A stretch of 64,000 nucleotides of DNA, from NCBI RefSeq assembly GCF_039540575.1, contig NZ_BAABFC010000003.1, forward strand, positions 176,585-240,584, written 5' to 3'. Numbering within the stretch: position 1 is the stretch's first letter; every line of letters begins with the position of its first letter. The DNA is from Pseudaeromonas paramecii (GTDB lineage Bacteria > Pseudomonadota > Gammaproteobacteria > Enterobacterales > Aeromonadaceae). The notes beneath the pieces are model-generated. The model did not search any database. It was not told the origin of the DNA and was given only the letters and a program-made list of their open reading frames with translations. The position numbers and the translations under genes are program-made. Below are positions 39,847-48,839 of the stretch, one piece after another.

Positions 39847-40245
39847 ATGCCCCATATCGACAAACTGGCCCTGCTGCAGCTGCAGGACAACCGCCTGCTG
39901 ATGGTCCGCAGCCAGGGCAAGGCCCTGTTCTACCTGCCCGGCGGCAAGCGCGAGGCCGGCGAGAGCGACACCCAGGCCCTGTGCCGAGAGATAGCCGAGG
40001 AGCTGGCGGTGACCCTGGAGCCCGACTCCCTGCAGCATCAGGTCACCCTCAGCGCCCAGGCGGACGGCAAGCCCGCTGGCACCCTGGTGCGCCTCACCTG
40101 CTATGCCGGCCACTATGCCGGCACGCCGCAACCCGCCGCCGAGATCGCCGAGCTGGCCTGGCTGGGGCTGGCCGACCGGGCCCGCTGTTCCGCCGCCGCC
40201 CTGCTGGTACTGGACTGGCTGGCGCAACAGGGCCTGCTGCGCTAA
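39847..40245 (+). CDS. Nudix hydrolase
   Basis: A 132-residue protein with the Nudix box: from PGGKREAGE through ALCREIAEELAV, fitting GX5EX7REUXEEXGU with Ala at the last Gly position. The catalytic glutamates REXXEE are intact. The first strands (DKLALLQLQDNRLLMVRSQGK) are typical of the fold. It hydrolyses some nucleoside diphosphate derivative or damaged nucleotide; substrate cannot be told. It follows the XRE gene after 64 bases and may share its transcript. Confidence 0.88.
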   Translation: MPHIDKLALLQLQDNRLLMVRSQGKALFYLPGGKREAGESDTQALCREIAEELAVTLEPDSLQHQVTLSAQADGKPAGTLVRLTCYAGHYAGTPQPAAEIAELAWLGLADRARCSAAALLVLDWLAQQGLLR

Positions 40246-40373
40246 GCCATCTCAGCGCCGCCAGATGAGAATGGTTTTTGACAAGCCGACCGGCGGGACA
40301 CTACCTTCAACCCGAGGTGAGTCGTCCTCCCTGCCGGTGGGTGCCGGCAGGCCATCGCCCGTCGGAGGATCCC

Positions 40374-41132
40374 ATGCGTCTGCTGTCCCTCGCCCTGGCG
40401 GCCGCCCTGTTGCTGGCCTGCCGTCCCGGTCTGGCCGCCGGCCAGACCGTCCGCTACCTCATCGATAACCAGCCCTTCGAGGGCTACTACCAGGCCCCTC
40501 ATCCCCATGCCCCCCTGCTGGTGCTGGTGCATGACTGGGACGGCCTCACCGACTACGAGCGGCAACGGGCCGACATGCTGGCCCAGCTGGGTTACCGGGT
40601 GTTCGCCCTGGATCTGTTCGGTGAGGGCATACGCCCCACCGCCGAGGCCGACAAGCGCCGCCTCACCGGCGCCCTGTATGCCGATCGTGACCTGTTGCGC
40701 CACCGCCTGCAGGCCGGCGTCGCGGCAGCCGAGGCCCAGGGCGACCGTCCGACACCCCGGGTGTTGCTGGGCTACTGCTTTGGCGGCGCCGCCGTGCTGG
40801 AGGCCGCCCGCAGCGGCCTGCCGGCCCAAGGCTTTGTCAGCTTCCACGGGGGGCTTGCCACCCCGCCCGGGCAGGACTACCGCCAGACCCGCGGCAGCGT
40901 GCTGGTGTTCCACGGCTCGGCGGATGACGCCGTGCCGCTGACCGACTTTGCCGACCTGGCGAGCCGGCTGGAGCAGGCCGGCGTGCCCCACGAGATGACG
41001 ACCTACAGCGGCGCACCCCACGCCTTCAGCGTGTTCGGCTCCCCCCGCTACCACGCCGAAGCCGACAGAAAATCCTGGCAACGCTTCACCGCCTACCTGC
41101 AAGACACCCTGCCGCTGAGCGCCGCCCGGTGA
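40374..41132 (+). CDS. Exported dienelactone hydrolase family protein
   Basis: A 252-residue alpha/beta hydrolase with an N-terminal signal peptide (about 1-22; LLLAC at 12-16 leaves a lipoprotein form possible). The dienelactone-hydrolase triad is Cys135 in GYCFGGAA, Asp184 or Asp185 in HGSADDAVP and His216 in GAPHAFSV. The substrate is unknown; many DLH-like proteins act on esters or lactones. The start at 40374 is supported by GGAGGA. A hairpin CTGCCGG...CCGGCAG lies at 40331-40350 in the leader. Confidence 0.85.
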   Translation: MRLLSLALAAALLLACRPGLAAGQTVRYLIDNQPFEGYYQAPHPHAPLLVLVHDWDGLTDYERQRADMLAQLGYRVFALDLFGEGIRPTAEADKRRLTGALYADRDLLRHRLQAGVAAAEAQGDRPTPRVLLGYCFGGAAVLEAARSGLPAQGFVSFHGGLATPPGQDYRQTRGSVLVFHGSADDAVPLTDFADLASRLEQAGVPHEMTTYSGAPHAFSVFGSPRYHAEADRKSWQRFTAYLQDTLPLSAAR

Positions 41133-41256
41133 GGTGCCCCCTGCGCCTCCATCCCCCGACTCCCCCTCCCCGGTGCTAGTGCCGGGCGAGCCCAGGGGCT
41201 AGAGTGGCGGTAACGCCAACCGGGCCAGCGAGTAGGCTCACACGTAGGAGAGTGCC

Positions 41257-42984
41257 ATGGTGCCTTTGGGTCATTATCGGGATGAGACGGGACAATCCTG
41301 TTTCCGGGTGTTCGCGCCGGATGCGGCGCAGCTGGATCTGCTGCTGGACGGGAGCGACCACCCCCTGCCGATGGAGAAGCACGCCAACGGCTACTGGACC
41401 CTGCGCCTGCCGCCCCTGGCCGAGGGCCACCGCTACCGCTACCGGGTCAACGGCACCCCCTACCCGGATCCGGCCTCCCGCGCCCAACCCGAGGGGGTAC
41501 ACGGCCCCTCGGCGGTGGCCTACCCGCCCAGCGTGGATCGCTCCGGCTGGGCCGGCATCGCCATCGACGACGCCATCCTCTACGAGCTGCACCTGGGCAC
41601 CTTCACCCCCGAGGGCAGCCTGGCCGCCGCCACCGACAAGCTGCCGCACCTCAAAGACCTGGGCATCACCGTCATCGAGCTGCTGCCCATCGCCGCCTTC
41701 CCCGGCCAGCGCAACTGGGGCTACGACGGCACCTACCAGTTCGCCCTGCAGTCCAGCTACGGCAGCTATGGCGATCTCAAGACCTTCATCGAGACGGCCC
41801 ACAGCCTGGGCATGGCGGTGATCCTGGACGTGGTCTACAACCACTTCGGCCCGGAGGGCAACTACAGCGCCGCCTTCGCCCCCTACACCAAGGCCGCCGA
41901 CACCCCCTGGGGCGACGCCATCAACTTCGACCGCGGCCACAGCGAGGGCATCCGCGCCTTTTACCTGGCCAACACCCGCTACTGGCTGCAGGAGATCGGC
42001 TTCGACGGCTTCCGCATGGATGCCGTCTCCCTGATCTTCGACGACTCACCACGCCATATCCTGCGGGAAATAACGGATCTAGCCCGGGAGATCGGTCAGG
42101 CGGAGCAGCGCCAGGTGCTGATGATCGCCGAACACCTGCGCAACGAGACCCAGGTCACCGCCGCCGACGGCCTGGGCTATCACAGCCAGTGGAACGATGA
42201 CCTCAACCACGCCCTGTTCGCCTACCTCACCGGCGAGCAGGGCCGCCACTACTCCAGCTTCGGCAGCTTCGCCGACATAGTGAAGGCGCTGCGGGACAGC
42301 TTCGTGCTGGACGGCACCCGCTGGCACAAGTTTTACAACCGCCCCTACGGCACCGACGGCCGGGGTACCGCCGCCACCGAACACCTGGTGCACAGCCAGA
42401 ACCACGATCAGGTGGGCAACCGGCTGCACGGCGATCGCATGATCGCCAGTTACGGCGCCGACAAGGCCCTGCTGGCCGCCACCGCCGTGCTGGCCAGCCC
42501 CTATGTGCCCATGCTGTTCATGGGCGAGGAGTATGGCGAGACCGCCCCCTTCCTGTTCTTCGAGGACTTTGGCGATGCCCACCTCGTCGAGGCGGTGCGC
42601 CAGGGGCGCAAGGGCGAGTTCGCCTTCGGTGGCGCCGAGCCGCGGGATGCCCACGATCCATCGGCCTTCCTCGACTCCAAGCTGGACTGGTCGCGGCTGG
42701 CCGGCGCCGAGGGGCAGCGTATCCTGCACTATTACCGCCAGCTGCTGGCGCTCAAACGCAGCGGCGAGCTGGGGCCGCGGGACAAGGCCCGCTGCCGCAT
42801 CCAGGCCGACGAGGTTAATCGCCTCCTGCTCATCGAGACCGACAGCCTGCAGACCTGGCTCAACTTTGCCGACCGGGCCCAGCCCCTGCCCGGCGACGCC
42901 CGTGGCCGCCTGATCCTGAGCAGCCAGCCCCTGGCCAGCCCCGCCACCCTGCCGCCCTTCGCCGCCGCCCTCTATCGGCGCTAA
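41257..42984 (+). CDS. treZ: Malto-oligosyltrehalose trehalohydrolase (TreZ-like GH13)
   Basis: A 575-residue glycoside hydrolase. An N-terminal CBM48-like E-set domain (FRVFAPDAAQLDLLLDG) precedes the GH13 barrel: DVVYNHFGPEGNY, FDGFRMDAV with nucleophile Asp255, LMIAEHLRNE with acid-base Glu292, and SQNHDQVGNRLHGDR with Asp384, typical of TreZ. It releases trehalose from maltooligosyltrehalose. The partner TreY synthase is not adjacent, so the pathway must be completed elsewhere or this enzyme acts on other maltooligosaccharides. The ATG has AGGAG upstream. It appears to be monocistronic. Confidence 0.88.
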   Translation: MVPLGHYRDETGQSCFRVFAPDAAQLDLLLDGSDHPLPMEKHANGYWTLRLPPLAEGHRYRYRVNGTPYPDPASRAQPEGVHGPSAVAYPPSVDRSGWAGIAIDDAILYELHLGTFTPEGSLAAATDKLPHLKDLGITVIELLPIAAFPGQRNWGYDGTYQFALQSSYGSYGDLKTFIETAHSLGMAVILDVVYNHFGPEGNYSAAFAPYTKAADTPWGDAINFDRGHSEGIRAFYLANTRYWLQEIGFDGFRMDAVSLIFDDSPRHILREITDLAREIGQAEQRQVLMIAEHLRNETQVTAADGLGYHSQWNDDLNHALFAYLTGEQGRHYSSFGSFADIVKALRDSFVLDGTRWHKFYNRPYGTDGRGTAATEHLVHSQNHDQVGNRLHGDRMIASYGADKALLAATAVLASPYVPMLFMGEEYGETAPFLFFEDFGDAHLVEAVRQGRKGEFAFGGAEPRDAHDPSAFLDSKLDWSRLAGAEGQRILHYYRQLLALKRSGELGPRDKARCRIQADEVNRLLLIETDSLQTWLNFADRAQPLPGDARGRLILSSQPLASPATLPPFAAALYRR

Positions 42985-43303
42985 AACCGGGCTATCTTGC
43001 TGCGCCGACGGCCACAAAGAGGCCCGTTCGGCGCTCTTTCCCGCCAACATCTCTGTCTATCCGGTTGATTTATGGCGTCTTGTTCGCTCTGGTGCATGCC
43101 GCAGCGCCTAGCACTTTTCTGCTGAAAACATAGACAGAATGGCCGTGATTTTTTGCTGTGACCGGCATCACGACCGCAGCAGAGTCCAGCAGCCATCCTG
43201 TGTCTCGATGAAACCGCTTGCAGCGACTTTCACCGGGCCCGGCCCGCTAGCCAGGGGAGCCTGTTGTCCCCCACCCATTGAGACAACCAGGGAGTCAAAT
43301 TCC
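42985..43303. promoter_or_regulatory. Upstream region of the ytfQRT-yjfF operon
   Basis: This 319-bp region has no gene. It contains inverted 9-mers TCTGTCTAT (43052-43060) and ATAGACAGA (43130-43138) 69 bases apart, followed by a CRP-like site. The arrangement suggests a sugar-specific repressor with two operators plus cAMP-CRP activation. Confidence 0.45.
43157..43172. promoter_or_regulatory. CRP-like site upstream of ytfQ
   Basis: TGTGA-CCGGCA-TCACG matches nine of ten core positions of the CRP consensus. It lies about 130 bp before the ytfQ start, consistent with cAMP-CRP activation of a sugar importer. Confidence 0.7.
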
Positions 43304-44248
43304 ATGCGATGCAAACCCAGCGTACTGGCGTGCCTGCTGGCCGCCACCTTCGGCCTCAGCGCCACCGCCCAGGCCATGACAGTCGGCTTCTCCCAGATCG
43401 GCTCCGAGAGCGGCTGGCGTACCTCGGAAACCGAGTCCATCAAGGCCGAGGCGCAGCAGCGCGGCATTGAGCTGAAGTTCTCCGATGCCCAGCAGAAGCA
43501 GGAGAACCAGATCAAGGCCCTGCGCTCCTTCATCGCCCAGGGGGTAGACGCCATCCTGCTGGCACCCGTGGTGGAAACCGGTTGGGATCAGGTGCTCAAG
43601 GAGGCCAAGGACGCCGGCATCCCGGTGGTGCTGGTGGATCGCGGGGTCAAGGTGAAGGATGAGGGCCTCTATCTGACCAAGGTGGCCTCGGACTTCGTGG
43701 AAGAGGGCCGTCTGGCGGGCAGCTGGCTGGCCGCCGAGACCAGCGGCAAGTGCGATCTGGTGGAGCTGCAGGGCACCGTCGGCTCCAGCGCCGCCATCGA
43801 CCGCAAGACCGGCTTTGCCCAGGTGGTGGATCTGTTCCCCCGCATGCATGTCCTGCGCTCCCAGAGCGGTGACTTCACCCGCGCCGGCGGCAAAATGGTG
43901 ATGGAGAGCTTCCTCAAGGCCGAGAACGGCGGCAAGGGGCTGTGCGCCGTCTACGCCCACAACGATGACATGGCCCTGGGCGCCATCCAGGCCATCAAGG
44001 AAGCCGGCCTCAAGCCGGGCAAGGATCTCAAGGTGATCTCCATCGACGCCGTGCCGGACATCTTCAAGGCCATGGCCGAAGGGGAGACCAACGCCACCAT
44101 AGAGCTCTCCCCCAACCTGGGCGGCCCGGCCTTCGATGCCATCGACGCCGCCAAGGCCGGCAAGGCGGTGCCCAAGTGGATCAAGGTGCAGGGCCCGCTC
44201 TACCTGCCCGACACCGCCGCCGCCGAGTATCAGCGCCGCAGCCAGTAA
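43304..44248 (+). CDS. ytfQ: Sugar ABC transporter substrate-binding protein YtfQ-like
   Basis: A 314-residue periplasmic binding protein with a Sec signal (MRCKPSVLACLLAATFGLSATAQA). TVGFSQIGSESGWRTSETESIKAEA and VDAILLAPVVETGWDQVLKEAKDAGIPVVLVDRGV are the pentose/hexose-binding fold of the YtfQ group, which binds galactofuranose in E. coli. KCDLVELQGTVGSSAAIDRKTGF and YAHNDDMALGAIQAIKEAG complete it. The ATG at 43304 follows AGGGAG. First gene of the operon ytfQ-ytfR-ytfT-yjfF, with a hairpin after it. Confidence 0.9.
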   Translation: MRCKPSVLACLLAATFGLSATAQAMTVGFSQIGSESGWRTSETESIKAEAQQRGIELKFSDAQQKQENQIKALRSFIAQGVDAILLAPVVETGWDQVLKEAKDAGIPVVLVDRGVKVKDEGLYLTKVASDFVEEGRLAGSWLAAETSGKCDLVELQGTVGSSAAIDRKTGFAQVVDLFPRMHVLRSQSGDFTRAGGKMVMESFLKAENGGKGLCAVYAHNDDMALGAIQAIKEAGLKPGKDLKVISIDAVPDIFKAMAEGETNATIELSPNLGGPAFDAIDAAKAGKAVPKWIKVQGPLYLPDTAAAEYQRRSQ

Positions 44249-44257
44249 GCCTCAGGT

Positions 44258-44273
44258 GCCCGGCTTGCCGGGC
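44258..44273 (+). repeat. Intercistronic hairpin between ytfQ and ytfR
   Basis: GCCCGG-CTTG-CCGGGC, six pairs with no T run. Such hairpins after binding-protein genes usually protect the upstream mRNA so that the binding protein is made in excess of the membrane parts. Confidence 0.5.
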
Positions 44274-44297
44274 GCCCCTGCTGACCAGGAGGTCGTC

Positions 44298-45800
44298 ATG
44301 CCCCCATCCGCCCTGCTTTCGCTGCGCGACATCGCCATCTCCTTTGGCGACTTCAAGGCGCTGCAGGCCATCCAGGCCGACTTTCACGCCGGTGAGATCC
44401 ATGCCCTGCTCGGGGAGAATGGCGCCGGCAAATCCACCCTGATCAAGGTCATCACCGGCGTCTACCAGCCCGATGAGGGCCAGCTGTTTCTCGACGGCCA
44501 GGCCTACCGGGCCGGCGGCTCCGCCGAGGCCCAGGCCCTGGGCATCAGCACCGTCTACCAGGAGGTGAACCTGATCCCCACCCTGACGGTGGCACAGAAC
44601 CTCTCGTTGGGCCGTCAGCCCACCCGCTTCGGCCTGGTGCGCTGGGGCGCCGCCCAGCGGCAGGCCCGGGCGCTGCTTGCCCGCCTGGAGCTGGAGATCG
44701 ACGTCAACCGCCCCCTGGGCTCCTATTCCATCGCCATCCAGCAGCTGGTGGCCATCGCCCGGGCCCTGGCCCTGGATGCCAAGGTGCTGATCCTGGACGA
44801 ACCCACCGCCAGCCTGGACGGCCACGAGGTGGAGGTGCTGTTCGGCCTGCTGCGCCAGCTGCGCGCCCAGGGCATGGCCATCGTCTTCGTCACCCACTTT
44901 CTCGATCAGGTGTATGCCCTGTGCGACCGCATCACCGTGCTGCGCAACGGCCGCCTGGTCACCTCGGCGCCCATCGCCGAACTGCCCCGCCTCAAGCTGG
45001 TGGAGCAGATGCTGGGCCGGCAACTGGCCCCCAGCGACAGCCCGACCCAGGATACCGCCCGGCAGAGCGACAAACAGCAACACCCCCTGCTGCTGGAGGT
45101 GGATCGCCTGGGGCGCAAGCGCATGCTGGAACCCCTCAGCTTCAGCCTGCGCCAGGGGGAAACCCTGGGGCTGGCCGGCCTGCTGGGCTCGGGCCGCACC
45201 GAGACGGTCAAGCTGCTGTTTGGCGCCGAGCGGGCGGACAGCGGTCAGCTGCGCCTCGCCGGCGCCCCCTGCACCATCCACAACCCGCGCCAGGCCATCC
45301 GCCAGGGGCTGGGCTTCTGCCCCGAGGATCGCAAGCGCGAGGGGCTGGTGCTGGAGCTGTCGGTGCGGGAGAACCTGATCCTGGCGCTGCAGGCCAAGCG
45401 CGGCTGGCGCAAGCCGATCCCCGAGGCCCAGCAGCAACAGCTGGCCGACGAGATGATCCGGGCCCTGGGCATCGCCACCCCGGATGCCGAGAAGCCGGTG
45501 GGGCAATTGAGCGGCGGCAACCAGCAGAAGGTGATCCTGGGTCGCTGGCTCATCGCCCAGCCCAGGCTGCTGATCCTGGACGAGCCCACCCGGGGCATAG
45601 ACGTGGGGGCCCACGCCGAGATCGTCGCCCTGATCCGCCGGCTGTGTGCCGAGGGCATGTCCCTGCTGGTGGTCTCCTCCGAACTGGATGAGGTGGTGGT
45701 GTTCAGCGACCGCATCATGGTGATGCGGGACCGCTTCAAGGCCGCCGAGCTGACCGCCCCCCTGCACCCCAACGACATCATCAAGGCCATCGCATCATGA
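44298..45800 (+). CDS. ytfR: Sugar ABC transporter ATPase YtfR-like (two nucleotide-binding domains)
   Basis: A 500-residue tandem ATPase of the RbsA type. Domain 1 has Walker A GENGAGKST, a weak signature SIAIQQLVAIARAL and Walker B VLILDEPTASLDG. Domain 2 has the degenerate P-loop GLLGSGRTET and the strong signature QLSGGNQQKVILGRWL with LLILDEPTRGIDVG. This asymmetry is normal for carbohydrate importers of this class. The ATG at 44298 follows AGGAGG. The stop overlaps ytfT. Confidence 0.92.
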   Translation: MPPSALLSLRDIAISFGDFKALQAIQADFHAGEIHALLGENGAGKSTLIKVITGVYQPDEGQLFLDGQAYRAGGSAEAQALGISTVYQEVNLIPTLTVAQNLSLGRQPTRFGLVRWGAAQRQARALLARLELEIDVNRPLGSYSIAIQQLVAIARALALDAKVLILDEPTASLDGHEVEVLFGLLRQLRAQGMAIVFVTHFLDQVYALCDRITVLRNGRLVTSAPIAELPRLKLVEQMLGRQLAPSDSPTQDTARQSDKQQHPLLLEVDRLGRKRMLEPLSFSLRQGETLGLAGLLGSGRTETVKLLFGAERADSGQLRLAGAPCTIHNPRQAIRQGLGFCPEDRKREGLVLELSVRENLILALQAKRGWRKPIPEAQQQQLADEMIRALGIATPDAEKPVGQLSGGNQQKVILGRWLIAQPRLLILDEPTRGIDVGAHAEIVALIRRLCAEGMSLLVVSSELDEVVVFSDRIMVMRDRFKAAELTAPLHPNDIIKAIAS

Positions 45801-46846
45801 CCCTACCCCTCTCTCTCTCCCAGGCGCCCCAGCGGCGTCGCGGCACCGGCGGCGGAACGCACCAGCAGTGGCTGCTGCCGGTCACCGCCTTGGCCCTGAT
45901 CTTCCTGGTCAACGCCCTGCTCTCCCCCAGCTTCTTCTCCTTGGGGGTGGTGGAGGGCCACCTGTACGGCAGCCTGGTGGACATACTGCACCGGGGCGCG
46001 CCCCTGGCGCTGCTGGCCATCGGGATGTCCATCGTCATCGGCACCGGCGGCATCGACCTGTCGGTGGGGGCCATCATCGCCATCTGCGGCAGCCTGATGG
46101 CGGTGCTGATCCAGCAGGATGTCTCCCCCCTGCTCACCACCCTGCTGACCCTGGGGGCCGGCCTGCTGTGCGGCCTGTGGAACGGCCTGCTGGTGGCGGT
46201 GCTGCGCATCCAGCCCATAGTCGCGACCCTGATCCTGATGGTGGCGGGCCGGGGCATAGCCCAGATGATCACCGGCGGCCAGATCGTCACCTTCCACAGT
46301 GAGGTGTTCGGCCAGCTGGGCAGCGGTTACCTCGTCATGCTGCCCATGCGGGTGATCCTCACCGCCCTGGTGCTGGGGCTGCTCATCGCCCTGGTGCGCC
46401 GCTCGGCCCTCGGGCTCTTCATCGAGGCGGTGGGGGGCAACGCCGAGGCCAGCCGGCTGGCGGGTATCGACAGCCGGGGCATCCTCATCGGCGCCTACCT
46501 CATCTCCGGCCTGTGCGCCGCCTTCGCCGGCATGATCATCGCCGCCGACATCAGCGGCGCCGATGCCAACAACGCCGGGCTGTGGATGGAGATGGACGCC
46601 ATCCTGGCGGTGGTGATCGGCGGCGCCTCGTTGGCGGGGGGCCGTTTCTATCTGGGACTGACCCTGCTGGGCACCCTGGTGATCCAGAGCCTGACCACCT
46701 CCATCCTGGTGAGCGGCCTGCCGGCCCAGTACAACCTGCTGGTGAAGGCCCTGGTCATCCTGGTGTTCCTGCTGATCCAGTCCCGCCCGGTGAAGCAGCG
46801 GCTGCTGGGCTGGTTGCAGCGCCGCCGCCCGTCCCCCAAGTCATAA
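45797..46846 (+). CDS. ytfT: Sugar ABC transporter permease YtfT-like
   Basis: A 349-residue permease of the RbsC family with about ten hydrophobic helices. Family blocks: GMSIVIGTGGIDLSVGAIIAICGSLMAVL near residues 75-103, VGGNAEASRLAGIDSRGILIGAYLISGLCAAFAGMI, and the EAA-like loop. The start overlaps the ytfR stop as ATGA. It forms the membrane channel together with yjfF. Confidence 0.92.
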   Translation: MTLPLSLSQAPQRRRGTGGGTHQQWLLPVTALALIFLVNALLSPSFFSLGVVEGHLYGSLVDILHRGAPLALLAIGMSIVIGTGGIDLSVGAIIAICGSLMAVLIQQDVSPLLTTLLTLGAGLLCGLWNGLLVAVLRIQPIVATLILMVAGRGIAQMITGGQIVTFHSEVFGQLGSGYLVMLPMRVILTALVLGLLIALVRRSALGLFIEAVGGNAEASRLAGIDSRGILIGAYLISGLCAAFAGMIIAADISGADANNAGLWMEMDAILAVVIGGASLAGGRFYLGLTLLGTLVIQSLTTSILVSGLPAQYNLLVKALVILVFLLIQSRPVKQRLLGWLQRRRPSPKS

Positions 46847-46856
46847 GGAGGCCGAC

Positions 46857-47828
46857 ATGAAAAATGAACGCTGGATCCCGGTGCTGGCCACCCTGCTGGT
46901 ACTGTTGCTGCTGTACGCCTTTGGCGTCAGCCAGTACCGCAACTTCGCCTCCACCCTGGTGTTGGGCAACCTGCTGACCGACAACGCCTTTGTCATCATC
47001 GCCGGGGTGGGCATGACGCTAGTGATCCTCTCCGGCGGCATCGACCTGTCGGTAGGCTCCATGATCGCCTTTACCGGCGTGCTCATCGCCCTGCTGGTGG
47101 GCCAGGCCGGCTGGCATCCCCTGGCGGCCATCGGCTTCGCCCTGCTGCTGGGCACCTGCATCGGCGCCATCATGGGCTACCTGATCGACGCCTTCGAGCT
47201 GCAGCCCTTCATCGTCACCCTGGCCTTGATGTTCCTGCTGCGGGGGCTGGCCTTTTTGCTGAGCCTGGAGTCGGTGCCCATCGATCCCCCCTTCGTGGAG
47301 CAGTTCGCCAACTTCCGCATCCCCCTGCCGGGCCGCGGCTGGCTCACCGCCTCCGCCCTGGTGATGCTGGTGGTGCTGCTGGCGGGCATGGTGCTGGCCC
47401 ACTACACCCGCTTCGGCACCAACGTCTATGCCGTGGGGGGTGACAAGAGCTCCGCCGCCCTGCTGGGGGTGTCGGTGCGCGGCACGCTAGTAGGCGTCTA
47501 CGCCTGCTCCGGTTTCACCAGCGCCCTGGCGGGGGTCATCTACACCCTCTACACCGCCTCGGGCTACCCGCTGGCCACCGTCGGGGTGGAGCTGGACGTG
47601 ATCGCCGCCGTGGTGATCGGCGGCACCCTGCTCACCGGCGGGGTAGGCTTCATCTTCGGCACCCTGCTGGGGGGCCTGATCCAAGGGGTCATCCAGACGC
47701 TGATTGCCTTTGACGGCAGCCTCAACAGCTGGTGGACCAAGATCGTCATCGGCCTGCTGCTGTTCATCTTCATCGTGCTGCAACGGCTGCTGAGCCGCTC
47801 CTTCGGCTCCATGCTGAAGGCCGCCTAG
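46857..47828 (+). CDS. yjfF: Sugar ABC transporter permease YjfF-like
   Basis: A 323-residue permease homologous to YtfT: GVGMTLVILSGGIDLSVGSMIAFTGVLIALL, AVGGDKSSAALLGVSVRGTLVGVYACSGFTSALAGVIYTL and DVIAAVVIGGTLLTGGVGFIFGTLLGGLIQGVIQTLI are shared. E. coli likewise has separate ytfT and yjfF. AAGGAGG lies before the ATG. Last gene of the operon, convergent with a LysR gene 20 bases away. Confidence 0.92.
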   Translation: MKNERWIPVLATLLVLLLLYAFGVSQYRNFASTLVLGNLLTDNAFVIIAGVGMTLVILSGGIDLSVGSMIAFTGVLIALLVGQAGWHPLAAIGFALLLGTCIGAIMGYLIDAFELQPFIVTLALMFLLRGLAFLLSLESVPIDPPFVEQFANFRIPLPGRGWLTASALVMLVVLLAGMVLAHYTRFGTNVYAVGGDKSSAALLGVSVRGTLVGVYACSGFTSALAGVIYTLYTASGYPLATVGVELDVIAAVVIGGTLLTGGVGFIFGTLLGGLIQGVIQTLIAFDGSLNSWWTKIVIGLLLFIFIVLQRLLSRSFGSMLKAA

Positions 47829-47848
47829 CGGCCCCGAGGCCTGGTCCG

Positions 47849-48748
47849 CTACAGGCTGGGCAAGGCCTCCCCCAGCAGGTACTCCACCAGCAGGCGCAGG
47901 CGCAGCAGCTGGGGCGCCCTGTCCCGGTAGAGCAGGTAGCAGGGCCTGGGCTGCCCCTGCCAGGGGGCCATCACGGGCACCACCTCGCCGCTGGCCAGCC
48001 AGGGCGCCATCAGGGAGCGGGACACCAGCCCCACCCCCAGACCGGCGGCCACCACCTGGGCGACGGTGGCCAGATCGTCCACCGCCAGCCGCACATTCTC
48101 CCCAGGGCGGTACTCCAGCCGCTCGCCCGTCTCGGGCTGCCACAGGCGCCAGCGGGTCACCGGCTTGCCCACCACCAGGGGGACAGTCCCGAGCTGTTCC
48201 GGCGCCTGCAGGCTCGCCACCGCCGGGCTGTCATGCCGGGCAAACAGGCCCATGGGGATCTGCCCCAGGGGGCGGGCGATCCATTCGGCGATCTGCGGCT
48301 CCCCCACCCGGATGGCCAGATCCACCCCCTGGTCGCTGAGATCTATGTTGCTGTTGGAGAGGGTCAGGTCCACCTGGATATGGGGGTAACGCAGCAGGAA
48401 GCGACCCAGGGCCGGCCCCAGCCAGGCTTGGGCCAGGTTGATGGGCGCCGCCACCCGGATGGGCCCCCGCGGCAGCTGGCGCTCGTCATCCAGTTCGCCG
48501 GAGATGGTGTTGAGCTCGGCAAACAGCGGGTCGCAGCGCGCCAGGTAGCGGCTGCCGGTGTCCGTGAGGCTGAGCCGATGGGCGTTGCGGTGCAGCAACC
48601 GCAGCCCCAGCTGCTGCTCCAGCCGCGCCAGCCGGCGGCTCAGGGTGGAGACCGGCATGGCCAGCTGCGCCGCGGCGGCGGTGAGGCTGCCCTGGTGGGC
48701 CACCACCCAGAACAGCCGCAGATCGTCCAATGAGTAGGGAGTTTTCAT
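47849..48748 (-). CDS. LysR-family regulator
   Basis: A 299-residue LysR protein. HTH at about residues 8-66: LDDLRLFWVVAHQGSLTAAAAQLAMPVSTLSRRLARLEQQLGLRLLHRN. The effector domain has RVAAPINLAQAWLGPALGRFLLRYPHIQVDLTLSNSNIDLSDQGVDLAIRVG, typical of the CrgA/DsdC-like LTTR subgroup. It is divergent from the EamA gene at 48840, its probable target; the shared 91-bp region holds an 11-bp direct repeat, one copy covering its own start codon. Confidence 0.92.
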   Translation of the reverse strand: MKTPYSLDDLRLFWVVAHQGSLTAAAAQLAMPVSTLSRRLARLEQQLGLRLLHRNAHRLSLTDTGSRYLARCDPLFAELNTISGELDDERQLPRGPIRVAAPINLAQAWLGPALGRFLLRYPHIQVDLTLSNSNIDLSDQGVDLAIRVGEPQIAEWIARPLGQIPMGLFARHDSPAVASLQAPEQLGTVPLVVGKPVTRWRLWQPETGERLEYRPGENVRLAVDDLATVAQVVAAGLGVGLVSRSLMAPWLASGEVVPVMAPWQGQPRPCYLLYRDRAPQLLRLRLLVEYLLGEALPSL

Positions 48749-48796
48749 TTATGGAACCTCATGTCCCGTTTTTGCCCGTTTAATCCATTTATGGAA
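48746..48796. promoter_or_regulatory. 11-bp direct repeat in the LysR-EamA intergenic region
   Basis: CATTTATGGAA occurs at 48746-48756 and 48786-48796, start to start 40 bp, close to four helical turns. The first copy includes the LysR start codon. These are candidate operator half-sites for the LysR regulator. Confidence 0.45.
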
Positions 48797-48839
48797 GCAA
48801 TACACTGGAGCTCATCCCCTAGCAAGCCCCGGAGGCTCC

